From the NCBI RefSeq assembly GCF_013155295.1, contig NZ_JABJXT010000011.1, forward strand, positions 62,001-126,000: a stretch of DNA of 64,000 bases. Direction: 5' to 3'. Origin of the DNA: Pseudogemmobacter hezensis (GTDB lineage: Bacteria; Pseudomonadota; Alphaproteobacteria; Rhodobacterales; Rhodobacteraceae). The notes under the pieces are model-generated. The model was not told the origin of the DNA, did no database searches, and saw only the letters and a list, made by a program, of their open reading frames with translations. The translations under genes and the position numbers were made by a program. This document shows positions 32,050 through 39,885 of this stretch, piece by piece (within the stretch, counting starts at the first letter, position 1; each line of letters opens with the position of its first letter).

Positions 32050-32927
32050 GCCGCGTCCTTCCGAAGGGTTTCGCCGGCGCGGGTGGCCTGGCCATGGCTG
32101 AGGCGGCGCGACAGCCGCGAAAGCGCGATCTCAGAGACCCGGGTCAGGGTCAGATAAAAGACCAGCAGCGCCAGGAAGTAGTAAAGCCGCCAGTCGCCAT
32201 GCGGATAATCGAAGCGCGCCGATTTCGAGGCCCCCATCTCACGCGCCCAATAGACCACGTCCTGGATGCCCAGCAGAAACAGCAAAGGCGTCGCCTTGAT
32301 CAGGATCAGCCAGAGGTTCGACAGGCCCGGCAGCGCATAGGTCCACATCTGCGGCACCAGAATGCGGCGGAAGGTCTGGCGTGGGCTCATGCCATAGGCC
32401 TCGGCGGTCTCGATCTGGGCGCGGGGCACGGCATCCATGGCGCCTTTCAGAACATTGGCCGCGAAGGCCCCGAAAACAATGGCAAATGTCAGAACGGCCA
32501 GCGCGAAGGCATAGGCCTGATGCACGAAAGGCGAGGCATTGTTCGGCGGCACTTTGGCCGCCGGGCAGACGCGGAATTCAAGGCCCTGGCGCACCGGCTC
32601 TGTCCAGTCGGGGCAGCGGATCTGATGGGTCAGCCATTCCAGCCCCTGGTCCAGCGCGATCACGAAGAACAGGAAAAACACGATATCGGGGATGCCGCGC
32701 ACCATGGCGGTGTAAAGCTTGCCCAGCCAGCGCACCGGCGCAAAATGCGAGCGCGAGGCCATCGCACCGCCAAAACCGAAGGCCAGCGCCGCCGGGGCCG
32801 CGACCACCAGAAGCGCCATCACGGTGATGAAGGAGTAGTAAAACTCCATATGTTTGGGCGTCGTCAGATAACACGAGAGCCAGGTCAGCCCTTCCAGTGT
32901 CTTTGGCTCGGCACAATATTCAAACAT
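32046..32927 (-). CDS. Polar amino acid/amine ABC transporter permease (HisQ-like)
   Basis: The 293-residue permease carries a HisQ-like core with MVRGIPDIVFFLFFVIALDQG and the EAA-type loop TAEAYGMSPRQTFRRILVPQM. Between the second and third membrane segments is an insertion of about 50 residues containing two Cys (IRCPDWTEPV...FRVCPAAKVPP), which is unusual for HisQ proteins; it may form a disulfide on the periplasmic side (inference). It overlaps the HisM-like gene and is preceded by a 155-base spacer with a strong hairpin after the first binding-protein gene. It forms the channel with its partner and is powered by the ATPase encoded at the operon head. Confidence 0.9.
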   Translation of the reverse strand: MFEYCAEPKTLEGLTWLSCYLTTPKHMEFYYSFITVMALLVVAAPAALAFGFGGAMASRSHFAPVRWLGKLYTAMVRGIPDIVFFLFFVIALDQGLEWLTHQIRCPDWTEPVRQGLEFRVCPAAKVPPNNASPFVHQAYAFALAVLTFAIVFGAFAANVLKGAMDAVPRAQIETAEAYGMSPRQTFRRILVPQMWTYALPGLSNLWLILIKATPLLFLLGIQDVVYWAREMGASKSARFDYPHGDWRLYYFLALLVFYLTLTRVSEIALSRLSRRLSHGQATRAGETLRKDAA

Positions 32928-33033
32928 GGAACGGCCCTGGCGCGGCGGCCATGCGGGTGCAAAGCCACGTGTTGGTCAGATGTCGCCGCCGCGCAGGATG
33001 GTGTCAGGCGCGGCGGCGGGATTAAGGCGGGCA

Positions 33034-33068
33034 GGCGGCAGGGGGATCTCAGTCCCGATCCTGCCGCC
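33034..33068 (-). other. Stem-loop between binding-protein and permease genes
   Basis: GGCGGCAG (33034-33041) pairs with CTGCCGCC (33061-33068), extended by an inner GATC/GATC pairing, 15 bases after the binding-protein stop. There is no U tract. It probably stabilises the abundant receptor mRNA while thinning read-through to the permeases (inference). Confidence 0.5.
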
Positions 33069-33082
33069 ATAATACCCTTAAA

Positions 33083-33802
33083 TCAGAAGGGGGTGTAGTT
33101 GCCGGCGAACCACTCATCGGTCAGCTTGTTCAGCGAGCCATCTGCCTTCATCGACTGGATTGCAGCGTCAAATTTCGCCTTCAGCTCGGTGTCGGATTTG
33201 CGCAGGCCGATGCCGATGCCGTCGCCCAGCAAAACGTCCTCGCCGAAGATTTCCAGCCCGTCACCGACCTGGGTCAGCAGGAAGTCCTCATCCGCCATCA
33301 CGGCTGCGGCCTGACCATTGCGCACGGCGGCCACGGCCTCATCGGGGGTTGCGAATTCCAGCAGCTGCGCGCCCGAGGCGGCGACATGCGCGGCCTGGAT
33401 GGTGCCGACCTGGGCCGCGATCACACCGGAATCAATCGGGGTATCGGGCGACATCGCCGCATAGGACGAGGGCGAGGGCTGGGTGTAGTTTTCCGAGAAA
33501 GCGATTTTCTCGCGGCGCTCGTCGGTGATCGACATGCCAGCCATGATCGCGTCGTAATTGCCCGACTGCAGGTTCGGAATGATCGAATCCCAGTCATTCT
33601 TGACGAAGATACATTCCAGGCCCGCGCGTTTGCACAGCTCATTGCCCAGAACGATCTCAAAGCCGTCCAGCTCGCCTTTGTCGTTGATCAGGTTATAGGG
33701 CTCATAGGCGCCCTCGGTGCCGATACGCACCGGATCGGCGGCGGCGATACCGGCGCCAAATGCGGTAAGGGCGGTGGCAAGCAGCAGTTTCTTCATTTTC
33801 AT
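33083..33802 (-). CDS. Periplasmic solute-binding protein, family 3 (first of two)
   Basis: The 239-residue receptor starts with a clear signal peptide (MKMKKLLLATALTAFGAGIAAA). The mature domain shows IGTEGAYEPYNLINDKGELDG, DAIMAGMSITDERREKIAFS and the C-terminal GSLNKLTDEWFAG, as in the lysine/arginine/ornithine-binding family. The ligand carboxylate/amine cradle (Asp in the FEIVLGNELCKRAG region and Arg in ITDERREKI) is conserved, suggesting an amino acid or amine ligand. It lies between a second, distinct receptor gene (42 bases upstream) and the permease pair, so one transporter core appears to be served by two receptors. Confidence 0.88.
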   Translation of the reverse strand: MKMKKLLLATALTAFGAGIAAADPVRIGTEGAYEPYNLINDKGELDGFEIVLGNELCKRAGLECIFVKNDWDSIIPNLQSGNYDAIMAGMSITDERREKIAFSENYTQPSPSSYAAMSPDTPIDSGVIAAQVGTIQAAHVAASGAQLLEFATPDEAVAAVRNGQAAAVMADEDFLLTQVGDGLEIFGEDVLLGDGIGIGLRKSDTELKAKFDAAIQSMKADGSLNKLTDEWFAGNYTPF

Positions 33803-33843
33803 CTCCCGAAGATTGCTTTTGGTTATGGGGGCTGGCCCTTTTG

Positions 33844-34554
33844 TCAGAACCAGTCGTTATACAGTTTGTCCAGTGTGCCGTCAGCTTCCATCGCCTGGAT
33901 GCTGTGGTCGATCATCGCCTTTAGCTCGCTGCCCTTGCAGACGGCGATCCCGGTGCCCTCATCGGGAATTTCCACCCAATAAAGCGTACCAAGCCCCTGG
34001 CCGAATATCAGATGCTCGAGGTCGGGGCGCTCATTGAACGGCCCAAGCGCCAGATCGGCGGCACCGCTGGCGACTGCGTTCAGCGCGGCCGCCTCGCTGC
34101 CGTAGCTGCGGAAATCCAGCGCCTCTTTGCGCAGCCATGTCTCTTGCATGGTGCCCGCCTCGACCGAGATCCTCGCCTCTGATGGCTCTGGTGCGCCCGG
34201 TTTGCCGACAAACCATTCCGCCGCGCCGCCGCTGGAATAGGGGATCGACATATCGACAAGAGCGCGGCGTTCGGGCGTGATTGCCATGCCCCCCAGAACC
34301 ACGTCAAAGCGCCCCTCGGCGACGCCCGGGATCAGCTCTGAAAAGGGTGCGGTCCGCCATTCGCAGTCACGCGCGTTGCGGGTGCAGATCTCGATCATGA
34401 TCTCATAGTCCATGCCCGACAGATTGCCCGCCTCATCGCGCAGGATATAGGGCGGGAACGAATCCTCGGTGCCGATCACCAGCGGCTTTTCGGGGCCGCT
34501 GGCGGCCAGCCAGACGGTGGCGGAAATGGCTGAGATACTGGCTATACAGGACAT
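33844..34554 (-). CDS. Periplasmic solute-binding protein, family 3 (second, divergent)
   Basis: The 236-residue protein resembles the family 3 binding fold (VIGTEDSFPPYILRDEAGNL; DVVLGGMAITPERRALVDMS; GTLDKLYNDWF at the C terminus) but is only distantly related to the receptor encoded next to it. Its N terminus, MSCIASISAISATVWLAASG, is a short, poorly basic signal-like sequence that also offers an early Cys, so export by the usual route is less certain. It contains four Cys, two in the ICTRNARDCEW region. It sits 12 bases behind the ATPase gene. Possible roles are a second ligand specificity or a signalling receptor; neither is shown by sequence. Confidence 0.82.
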   Translation of the reverse strand: MSCIASISAISATVWLAASGPEKPLVIGTEDSFPPYILRDEAGNLSGMDYEIMIEICTRNARDCEWRTAPFSELIPGVAEGRFDVVLGGMAITPERRALVDMSIPYSSGGAAEWFVGKPGAPEPSEARISVEAGTMQETWLRKEALDFRSYGSEAAALNAVASGAADLALGPFNERPDLEHLIFGQGLGTLYWVEIPDEGTGIAVCKGSELKAMIDHSIQAMEADGTLDKLYNDWF

Positions 34555-34566
34555 CAGGGCCTCGCC

Positions 34567-35337
34567 TCAGACCATAGTGGCCGAGAGGAAACCGCGCAGC
34601 CGCTCGGACTTTGGCTGGCCGAACAGCTGCCCGGGCGGGCCTTCCTCTTCGATCCGGCCCTGGTGAAGGAAGATCACATGATCCGAGCAATCCGCGGCCA
34701 GCCGCATGTCATGGGTGACAAGGATCATCGTGCGCCCCTCATCGGCCAGGGCCTTGATCACCTTGACGACCTCTTGCTCAAGTTCCGGGTCCAGCGCTGA
34801 GGTCGGCTCGTCAAACAGCAGGGCGCGTGGCTCCATGCACAGGGCCCGGGCGATGGCGGCGCGTTGCTGCTGGCCACCCGAGAGCTGCGCAGGCCAGGCA
34901 TCGGCCTTGTCGGCAATGCCGACCTTGGCCAGATATTCGCGGGCTTTCGCCTCGACCTCGGCCGGGTCGCGCTTCATCACGGTGACCGGGGCCTCCATGA
35001 CGTTTTGCAGGATCGTCATATGGGCCCAGAGGTTGAACTGCTGGAACACCATCGAAAGATTGGTGCGGATGCGGGTGACCTGGGCGCGGTCAGCCGGGTG
35101 CCTGCGCAGCCCTTCGCCTTTCCAGCGCACGGATTCGCCCTCAAAAATCACATCGCCCTGCTGGCTGTCTTCCAGCAGATTGCAACAGCGCAACAGCGTT
35201 GATTTCCCAGAGCCGGATGAGCCGATCAGCGAAATCACATGACCGCGTGGCGCGCTGAGGTCGACACCTTTCAGCACTTCCAGCGGCCCATATGATTTGT
35301 GCAGACCACGGATCTCGATAACGGGCACTTCTGCCAT
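34567..35337 (-). CDS. Polar amino acid/amine ABC transporter ATPase (HisP-like)
   Basis: The 256-residue ATPase powers the importer. Walker A (GSSGSGKST), the Q loop in SMVFQQFNLWAHMTILQNV, signature [15 protein letters not shown], Walker B (ALLFDEPTSALDP) and the switch His in LVTHDMRLAADCSDHVIF are intact. LLRCCNLLEDSQQGDV with WKGEGLRRHPADRAQV is typical of the HisP/GlnQ group with the histidine/opine-type insertion. It is the first gene of a minus-strand run: ATPase, two receptors, two permeases, then ligase-amidotransferase-ligase-oxidase. That order ties the importer to gamma-glutamylamine catabolism. Upstream lies a 329-base regulatory-looking gap. Confidence 0.92.
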   Translation of the reverse strand: MAEVPVIEIRGLHKSYGPLEVLKGVDLSAPRGHVISLIGSSGSGKSTLLRCCNLLEDSQQGDVIFEGESVRWKGEGLRRHPADRAQVTRIRTNLSMVFQQFNLWAHMTILQNVMEAPVTVMKRDPAEVEAKAREYLAKVGIADKADAWPAQLSGGQQQRAAIARALCMEPRALLFDEPTSALDPELEQEVVKVIKALADEGRTMILVTHDMRLAADCSDHVIFLHQGRIEEEGPPGQLFGQPKSERLRGFLSATMV

Positions 35338-35666
35338 AAAACCTGGATCTTCCCCTGTTAACGACTTGTTATTGGCGGCTTGTTATCTGGCACGTGATGC
35401 GCGGCAATGCCAGACTGCCTTTGCACCAGTAGGGCGCAGAAAAAGGCGGTTTGCAATGCGGTTTTGCGCCCCCGCCGGGTTTGTCCGCTGCAAGTTGCAG
35501 CGTATTGCGCGGCAATCTGGCAGTTGCGGCCGGGCCGGGGATGCGCCGCCGCTGCAGGATCTGCGGCGCCGCTTTTGCGGCGAATCCCCCCCCGCTGTGA
35601 CGAATCCCCCCGATGTGCCGAAGCCCCGGGGGGGATGGTTTCCGGCGGTTTGCTGCAGTTTGCGGC
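35338..35666. other. Intergenic region with several short repeats, no gene
   Basis: No credible coding frame. It contains CTTGTTAT twice, 14 bases apart (near 35366-35387); GCGCGGCAAT twice (near 35400 and 35507); CGAATCCCCCC at 35581-35591 and 35601-35611 with a complementary GGGGGGAT at 35629-35636; and a palindrome at 35422. The region holds the promoter of the amine operon (minus) and the 3' end of the TerB-like gene. Confidence 0.6.
35422..35438. promoter_or_regulatory. Possible NtrC-like palindrome upstream of the amine operon
   Basis: TGCACC-AGTAG-GGCGCA has inverted arms matching at five of six positions and resembles the NtrC site pattern TGCACC-N5-GGTGCA. It lies 85 bases before the ATPase start of a nitrogen-scavenging type operon. 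No convincing sigma-54 promoter was found on the minus strand below it, so the call is tentative. Confidence 0.25.
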
Positions 35667-36107
35667 CTACGACTGCTTTTCGGCCTTTTGCCGCGCCAGG
35701 GCGTTTTCGACATCGCTCAGCCCGAAGAGGCTGGCGACCATGCGCAGCAGGCGATCCTCATCGGGGTCGCGGCTGCCATCGGCCAGGGCCACAGACCACA
35801 GGGCCTGCATCAGATCGCTGCGCTCCTCGGGGCTGGTGGCGGCCTTCAGGGCGCGGGTAAAGCGCACGGTATCGGGGGCCTCTGCCTCCAGCGCCTCGGC
35901 CTCAGCGCGCAGGGCGGCTGCGCCAAAAGCGTCCAGCTGAAAGCGCTGCATCAGCACGCGGTCGATCCGCTCGACCTCTTCAACCGCATAAAGCCCGTCT
36001 GTACGCGCCAGCCGGACCAAAAGCGCCGCCAGAGCCAGCCGCGCATCGGTGTCTTTCAAAGGCTCGGGGGCGGGGGCCAGCAACTGGCGCAAAAGGTTCT
36101 GTATCAT
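35667..36107 (-). CDS. TerB-family protein
   Basis: The 146-residue all-helical protein matches the TerB/tellurite-resistance-like fold: LALAALLVRLARTDGLYAVEEVERIDRVL in the N-terminal half and LWSVALADGSRDPDEDRLLRMVASLFGLSD in the C-terminal half. Acidic residues in the paired D-G-x-x-x-x-E-E loops bind metal in characterised TerB. Single-domain relatives are widespread in alphaproteobacteria and are mostly unconnected with tellurite; their role is unknown. It stands alone, convergent to nothing and divergent from infA. Its downstream region contains a C-rich/G-rich pair of repeats that could form a hairpin. Confidence 0.8.
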   Translation of the reverse strand: MIQNLLRQLLAPAPEPLKDTDARLALAALLVRLARTDGLYAVEEVERIDRVLMQRFQLDAFGAAALRAEAEALEAEAPDTVRFTRALKAATSPEERSDLMQALWSVALADGSRDPDEDRLLRMVASLFGLSDVENALARQKAEKQS

Positions 36108-36314
36108 GGGGCAATTCTAGCGCGAAACCAGGCCCCGCGCCAGCGCCAGCGGCGGGCCTCTTTGGTCACAGTTTTGCGGGTCAGATCCATGCCCTCGCGC
36201 CCGGCCGCGGCACAAAAAGCCAGAAAACGCTTGTAAAGCCCCTGCGCAAGGCGCATATGCGCGGCGCAGAAGGCCTGCAGTTCCTGCGGGCCCTTATTCT
36301 ATTTCGGAGTGAAC

Positions 36315-36533
36315 ATGGCCAAGGAAGACATTCTCGAATTCCCCGGTGTCGTGAAGGAACTCCTGCCCAATGCGACATTCAAGGTCGAACTCGACAATGG
36401 CCATGAACTGATCGCAACCATGGCAGGCAAGATGCGCAAGAACCGCATCCGCGTTCTGGCTGGCGACAAGGTGCAGGTGGAAATGACCCCCTATGACCTC
36501 TCGAAAGGTCGCATCAACTATCGCTTCAAGTAA
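36315..36533 (+). CDS. infA: Translation initiation factor IF-1
   Basis: The 72-residue product is a complete IF-1: a single OB-fold with [20 protein letters not shown], the strand [20 protein letters not shown] and the C-terminal [18 protein letters not shown]. It occupies the ribosomal A site during initiation. GGAG lies seven bases before the ATG; an overlapping GTG two codons upstream is less likely. It is followed within a dozen bases by maf and then the RNase E/G-like and yacG genes, a conserved alphaproteobacterial cluster. The ~200 bases upstream (36108-36314) contain the promoter, with TATTCT near 36295, but no other gene that I can support. Confidence 0.97.
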   Translation: MAKEDILEFPGVVKELLPNATFKVELDNGHELIATMAGKMRKNRIRVLAGDKVQVEMTPYDLSKGRINYRFK

Positions 36534-36545
36534 GCGACCCCTGCT

Positions 36546-37121
36546 TTGCGACTGATCCTCGGATCCGCCTCGCCGCGCCGGAAAGAGCTTCTGGCGCAAA
36601 TGGGAATTGTTCCCGACCTGATCTCGCCGCCCGATATCGACGAGGATCCCCGCAAGGGAGAGTTGCCGCGTCCCTATGCGGCGCGGCTGGCGCGTGAAAA
36701 GGCGCTGGCGGTTCAGTCTGATCCCGATGACATCGTTCTTTGCGCCGATACCACGGTGGCGCTTGGCCGCCGGATCCTGGGCAAGCCCCGCGATGCGGCA
36801 GAGGCGGCTGCTTTCCTGGCCCTTCTGGGCGGGCGTCGCCATGAGGTGATAACCGCCGTCGCCCTGCGGCGCGGTGAGCGTATCTGGGCCCGCGAAAGCC
36901 TCTCTGTCGTGAAGATGAAGCGCCTCTCGGATGATGAGATGAACGCCTATCTGGCCAGCAATGAATGGCAGGGCAAGGCGGGCGGCTATGGTATCCAGGG
37001 GCTGGCTGGCGCGTTTTTGCCATGGATATCGGGTAGTTACAGCGGAATTATGGGCTTGCCGGTCGCCGAGACCGCGCAGCTTTTGACGGCCGCAGGCTGG
37101 CCGGTCTGGAGGCAGGCATGA
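36546..37121 (+). CDS. maf: Maf-family nucleotide pyrophosphatase
   Basis: The 191-residue protein is a Maf/HAM1-like NTP pyrophosphatase that removes non-canonical or surplus nucleotides. Family motifs: [14 protein letters not shown] at the N terminus, AREKA, the metal/base pocket [17 protein letters not shown], and [25 protein letters not shown] near the C terminus. The start is a TTG at 36546, the only codon that begins exactly at the conserved N-terminal strand; there is no ATG upstream in frame before the infA stop. The gene begins 12 bases after infA and overlaps the RNase gene by four bases, so it depends on the infA transcript. Confidence 0.9.
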   Translation: MRLILGSASPRRKELLAQMGIVPDLISPPDIDEDPRKGELPRPYAARLAREKALAVQSDPDDIVLCADTTVALGRRILGKPRDAAEAAAFLALLGGRRHEVITAVALRRGERIWARESLSVVKMKRLSDDEMNAYLASNEWQGKAGGYGIQGLAGAFLPWISGSYSGIMGLPVAETAQLLTAAGWPVWRQA

Positions 37122-38158
37122 AGGGTCGGGTCGTTCTTCTCGATATGATCGACGGGCGCGAGGCGGCGGCTGTGCTGGTTGACGGTCGCCTGGAAGATCT
37201 GGCGATTGATCCGGCAGAGCCGGGTTTCGCGCCGGGCGCGATTTACCGCGCGGTGGCGGATCGGCCTGTCAAAGGGCAGGGCGGGATTTTCGTGAAACTG
37301 CCCGATGGCGGCAGCGGTTTTCTGCGCCAGATTTCGGGCATTGCACCCGGCCAGCGGCTGATCGTCCAGGTCAGCGGCCCGGCCGAGCCTGGCAAGGCGA
37401 TCCCGGTCTCGACGCGGGTTCTGTTCAAATCGCGCTATGCGATTGTCACGCCCGGTGCCCCCGGCCTGAACATTTCGCGCCGGATCCGCGATGAGGAACT
37501 GCGCGAAGAGCTGGACAGTCTTGCAACTGCGGCGATGCAGGGGGCGGCCCCGGATCTGGGGCTGATCCTGCGCTCGGTCTGCCAACAGGCAGAGCCAGAG
37601 GAAATCAGCGAAGACATCGCCCAGCTGCGCGGCCTTTCCGAGGCGGTGCTTGCCGATCTGTCGGGCGGGCCGGAACTCTTGCTGGATGCGCCGGGCGCAC
37701 ATGAGCTGGCCTGGCGCGAATGGGGCGATCCCGCGCCCGATGAGGTGATCGAAGAGCCCGGCTGCTTTGGCGATCATGGCGTGGCCGATGCGCTGGATGA
37801 GCTGCTGGACCCGCGCGTTGGTCTGCCCGGTGGCGGCCATATCTGGATCGAGCCGACGCGGGCGCTGGTGGCGGTCGATGTGAACACCGGCCCGGATACC
37901 TCGCCTGCGGCTGCGCTGAAGATCAATATCGCCGCGGCCCGCGAGCTGCCGCGCCAGCTGGCCCTGCGTGGCCTTGGCGGTCAGGTCGTAATCGACTTTG
38001 CGCCGATGCCGAAACGCGACCGCAATATCCTGGAGCAGGTGATCCGCGCCGCCTTCAAAACCGGCGGCGAGACAACCCTTGCCGGCTGGAGCGGGCTGGG
38101 CCTCTTCGAGCTGACCCGGCGGCGCGAACGTCTGCCGCTAAGCGAGCTCTGGTCGTGA
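37118..38158 (+). CDS. Short ribonuclease E/G-family protein
   Basis: The 346-residue protein has the S1-like segment ([23 protein letters not shown]), a linker with [21 protein letters not shown], and the DNase I-like catalytic part with both metal-binding aspartates ([10 protein letters not shown] and [12 protein letters not shown]). It lacks the CPxCxGxG zinc-link and the C-terminal domain of full RNase E/G, and the RNase H-like insertion is reduced, so it is much shorter than RNase G (~490). Related short forms occur in this gene cluster in other Rhodobacterales (from memory). It overlaps maf before and yacG after by four bases each. Endonucleolytic activity on RNA is plausible but unproven for such minimal forms. 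Confidence 0.83.
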   Translation: MKGRVVLLDMIDGREAAAVLVDGRLEDLAIDPAEPGFAPGAIYRAVADRPVKGQGGIFVKLPDGGSGFLRQISGIAPGQRLIVQVSGPAEPGKAIPVSTRVLFKSRYAIVTPGAPGLNISRRIRDEELREELDSLATAAMQGAAPDLGLILRSVCQQAEPEEISEDIAQLRGLSEAVLADLSGGPELLLDAPGAHELAWREWGDPAPDEVIEEPGCFGDHGVADALDELLDPRVGLPGGGHIWIEPTRALVAVDVNTGPDTSPAAALKINIAAARELPRQLALRGLGGQVVIDFAPMPKRDRNILEQVIRAAFKTGGETTLAGWSGLGLFELTRRRERLPLSELWS

Positions 38159-38346
38159 CCTGCCCGGTCTGCGGCAAGCCGACCGAGGCGGCGTCCCGGC
38201 CCTTTTGCTCGAAACGATGTGCCGATGTCGATCTGGCCCGCTGGCTGGGCGGCAGCTATCGCATCGCCGGGACCGAAAGCCCGGATGCAGATGCCGAAAT
38301 CCCCGATGATGACGCGCAGGGGCCGGGCGCATCTGCTCGGCCGTGA
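38155..38346 (+). CDS. yacG: DNA gyrase inhibitor YacG (zinc-binding)
   Basis: The 63-residue product carries the YacG zinc knuckle CPVCGKPT...PFCSKRCADVDLARWL with ligands Cys3, Cys6, Cys18 and Cys22, followed by GSYRIAG and an acidic tail. YacG binds the GyrB C-terminal region and inhibits gyrase in E. coli. It starts with GTG overlapping the RNase gene's stop (GTGA). As the last gene of infA-maf-RNase-yacG it matches the conserved alphaproteobacterial order. Downstream is a hairpin and then the promoter region of the MHS transporter. Confidence 0.9.
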   Translation: MTCPVCGKPTEAASRPFCSKRCADVDLARWLGGSYRIAGTESPDADAEIPDDDAQGPGASARP

Positions 38347-38387
38347 CGTAAAGCGGCCATTTCGAAATCTTCAGGTCTGCGTTCCGC

Positions 38388-38416
38388 AAGGCCCGCCTCT
38401 TCCGGGGGCGGGTCTT
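38388..38416 (+). terminator. Hairpin after yacG, possible terminator
   Basis: AAGGCCCGCC pairs with GGCGGGTCTT over ten bases with a nine-base loop, about 40 bases after the yacG stop. There is no immediate U tract, so termination efficiency is doubtful. Confidence 0.45.
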
Positions 38417-38425
38417 GTGCAGTTA

Positions 38426-38438
38426 TGCAATTTTTGCA
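38426..38438. promoter_or_regulatory. Short palindrome TGCAA-N3-TTGCA upstream of the MHS transporter
   Basis: A perfect five-base inverted repeat with a three-base TTT centre, about 120 bases before the transporter start and 65 bases before the sigma-54-like elements. It could be an activator site. It is short enough to occur by chance. Confidence 0.25.
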
Positions 38439-38502
38439 ACCCGGCCAGTCACCTGCGCTTTGCCGCTTTCACAGAACTGTGCAAAGCGTTACCGCGAACG
38501 CC

Positions 38503-38517
38503 TGGGGCGCGGATTGC
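38503..38517 (+). promoter_or_regulatory. Sigma-54-like -24/-12 promoter for the MHS transporter
   Basis: TGGGGCGCGGATTGC aligns with the consensus TGGCACG-N4-TTGC: the invariant GG and GC are 12 bases apart, and TTGC is exact. It would start transcription about 30 bases before the ATG at 38561. Sigma-54 control is common for organic-acid carriers, but two bases in the -24 element deviate. Confidence 0.4.
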
Positions 38518-38560
38518 GAAAAACGCGCCGCCAATGCAATAAAATTACCCGGAATGAAAA

Positions 38561-39868
38561 ATGACAGACATTTCCCAGGCCGGTGGCGCTGATGCCACCA
38601 AGGCGGGGCCGGCGAACTCTCCGCGGCGTGTGCTGCTTGCGAGCCTGATCGGCACCACCATCGAGTTCTTTGACTTCTACGCCTATGCCACCGCGGCCGT
38701 GCTGGTCTTCCCGGCGCTGTTCTTCCCGGGCTCTGACCCGATGACGGCGCTGCTGGCCTCTTTTGCGACCTTCTCGATCGCCTTCTTTGCGCGTCCCTTC
38801 GGCGCCATTGTGTTCGGCCATTTCGGGGATCGCATCGGCCGTAAGGCCACGCTGGTTGCCGCCCTTTTGACGATGGGGGTCTCGACCGTCATCATCGGCA
38901 TGCTGCCGACCTACGCGCAGATTGGCGTCGCGGCGCCCCTGCTGCTGGCGCTTTGCCGCTTTGGTCAGGGCTTTGGCCTTGGCGGTGAATGGGGCGGCGC
39001 GGTGCTGCTGGCGACGGAAAACGCGCCCGAGGGCAAGCGGTCCTGGTATGGCATGTTCCCGCAGCTGGGCGCGCCTGTCGGGCTGTTCCTTTCGTCGGGC
39101 TTCTTCTGGATCCTGCTGCATTTCATCTCGGAAGAGCAGTTCATGGCCTGGGGCTGGCGTCTGCCCTTCCTTGCCTCGATCCTGCTGATCGCCCTGGGGC
39201 TTTGGGTGCGGATGTCGATTTCCGAAACCCCGGAATTCGCCAAAGCCATCGAGAAAGAAGAGCGCGTGTCGGTGCCTGTCGCCGAGGTGTTCAAAAACCA
39301 CAAGCGCAGCCTGTTCCTGGGCACCTTCGTGGCGCTGGTGACCTTTGTGCTGTTCTATATCTGCTCGGCCTGGCTGCTTGGTTATAATATCAAGACTTTG
39401 GGTATCCCGTTCAAGGATGCGCTGCTGATCCAGATTTTCGGCTCTATCGTCTTCGGGATTGCGATTCCGATTGCGGGCAAGATTGCAGACCGGGTTGGCC
39501 GCTACAGCTTCCTGATTGTGGTGACTGTGCTGATCGGCATCTTCTCGTTCTTCCTCGGCCCGCTGATGCAGGGCACGGCAGAGGATGAAAGCTCGATCTA
39601 TCTCTTCGTGACCTTCGGCATGTTCCTGATGGGGCTGACCTATGGCGTGATCGGGGCCGTGCTGGCGGCGCCCTTCCCGACGCGGGTGCGCTATACCGGA
39701 TCGTCGATCACCTTCAACTTTGCGGGCATTTTCGGCGCCTCGCTGGCCCCCTATGCCGCGACCTGGCTGCAGGCGAATTACGGCATGGCTTATGTCGGCT
39801 ATTACCTGCTGGCCGCGGCGGTGATCACGCTGATCTGTATCGTTGCTTCGGGCCGCGAAGAGGTCTGA
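38561..39868 (+). CDS. MFS transporter of the metabolite:H+ symporter (MHS) family
   Basis: The 435-residue protein has twelve predicted membrane segments. It begins with the MHS-type motif LLASLIGTTIEFFDFYAYATAA and shows FARPFGAIVFGHFGDRIGRKATL, LALCRFGQGFGLGGEWGGAVLL and the central loop MSISETPEFAKAIEKEERV. Members carry dicarboxylates, shikimate, proline/betaine, alpha-ketoglutarate and related solutes with protons; the sequence does not settle the substrate, although FGLGGEWGG and the central loop are shared with citrate/ketoglutarate-type members. The gene is monocistronic between a hairpin and a strong bidirectional terminator and has a possible sigma-54 promoter. Confidence 0.9.
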   Translation: MTDISQAGGADATKAGPANSPRRVLLASLIGTTIEFFDFYAYATAAVLVFPALFFPGSDPMTALLASFATFSIAFFARPFGAIVFGHFGDRIGRKATLVAALLTMGVSTVIIGMLPTYAQIGVAAPLLLALCRFGQGFGLGGEWGGAVLLATENAPEGKRSWYGMFPQLGAPVGLFLSSGFFWILLHFISEEQFMAWGWRLPFLASILLIALGLWVRMSISETPEFAKAIEKEERVSVPVAEVFKNHKRSLFLGTFVALVTFVLFYICSAWLLGYNIKTLGIPFKDALLIQIFGSIVFGIAIPIAGKIADRVGRYSFLIVVTVLIGIFSFFLGPLMQGTAEDESSIYLFVTFGMFLMGLTYGVIGAVLAAPFPTRVRYTGSSITFNFAGIFGASLAPYAATWLQANYGMAYVGYYLLAAAVITLICIVASGREEV

Positions 39869-39885
39869 GCCGCCCGTCATATCAA

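Noticed and set aside
35389-35405. Sigma-54-like TGGCACGTGATGCGC on the plus strand
   Set aside because: It points away from the amine operon toward the 3' end of the minus-strand TerB-like gene, and the TT before the -12 GC is missing.
36181-36378. A 65-residue minus-strand frame overlapping infA
   Set aside because: It has no ribosome-binding site, overlaps the infA promoter and start, and has no protein-like composition.
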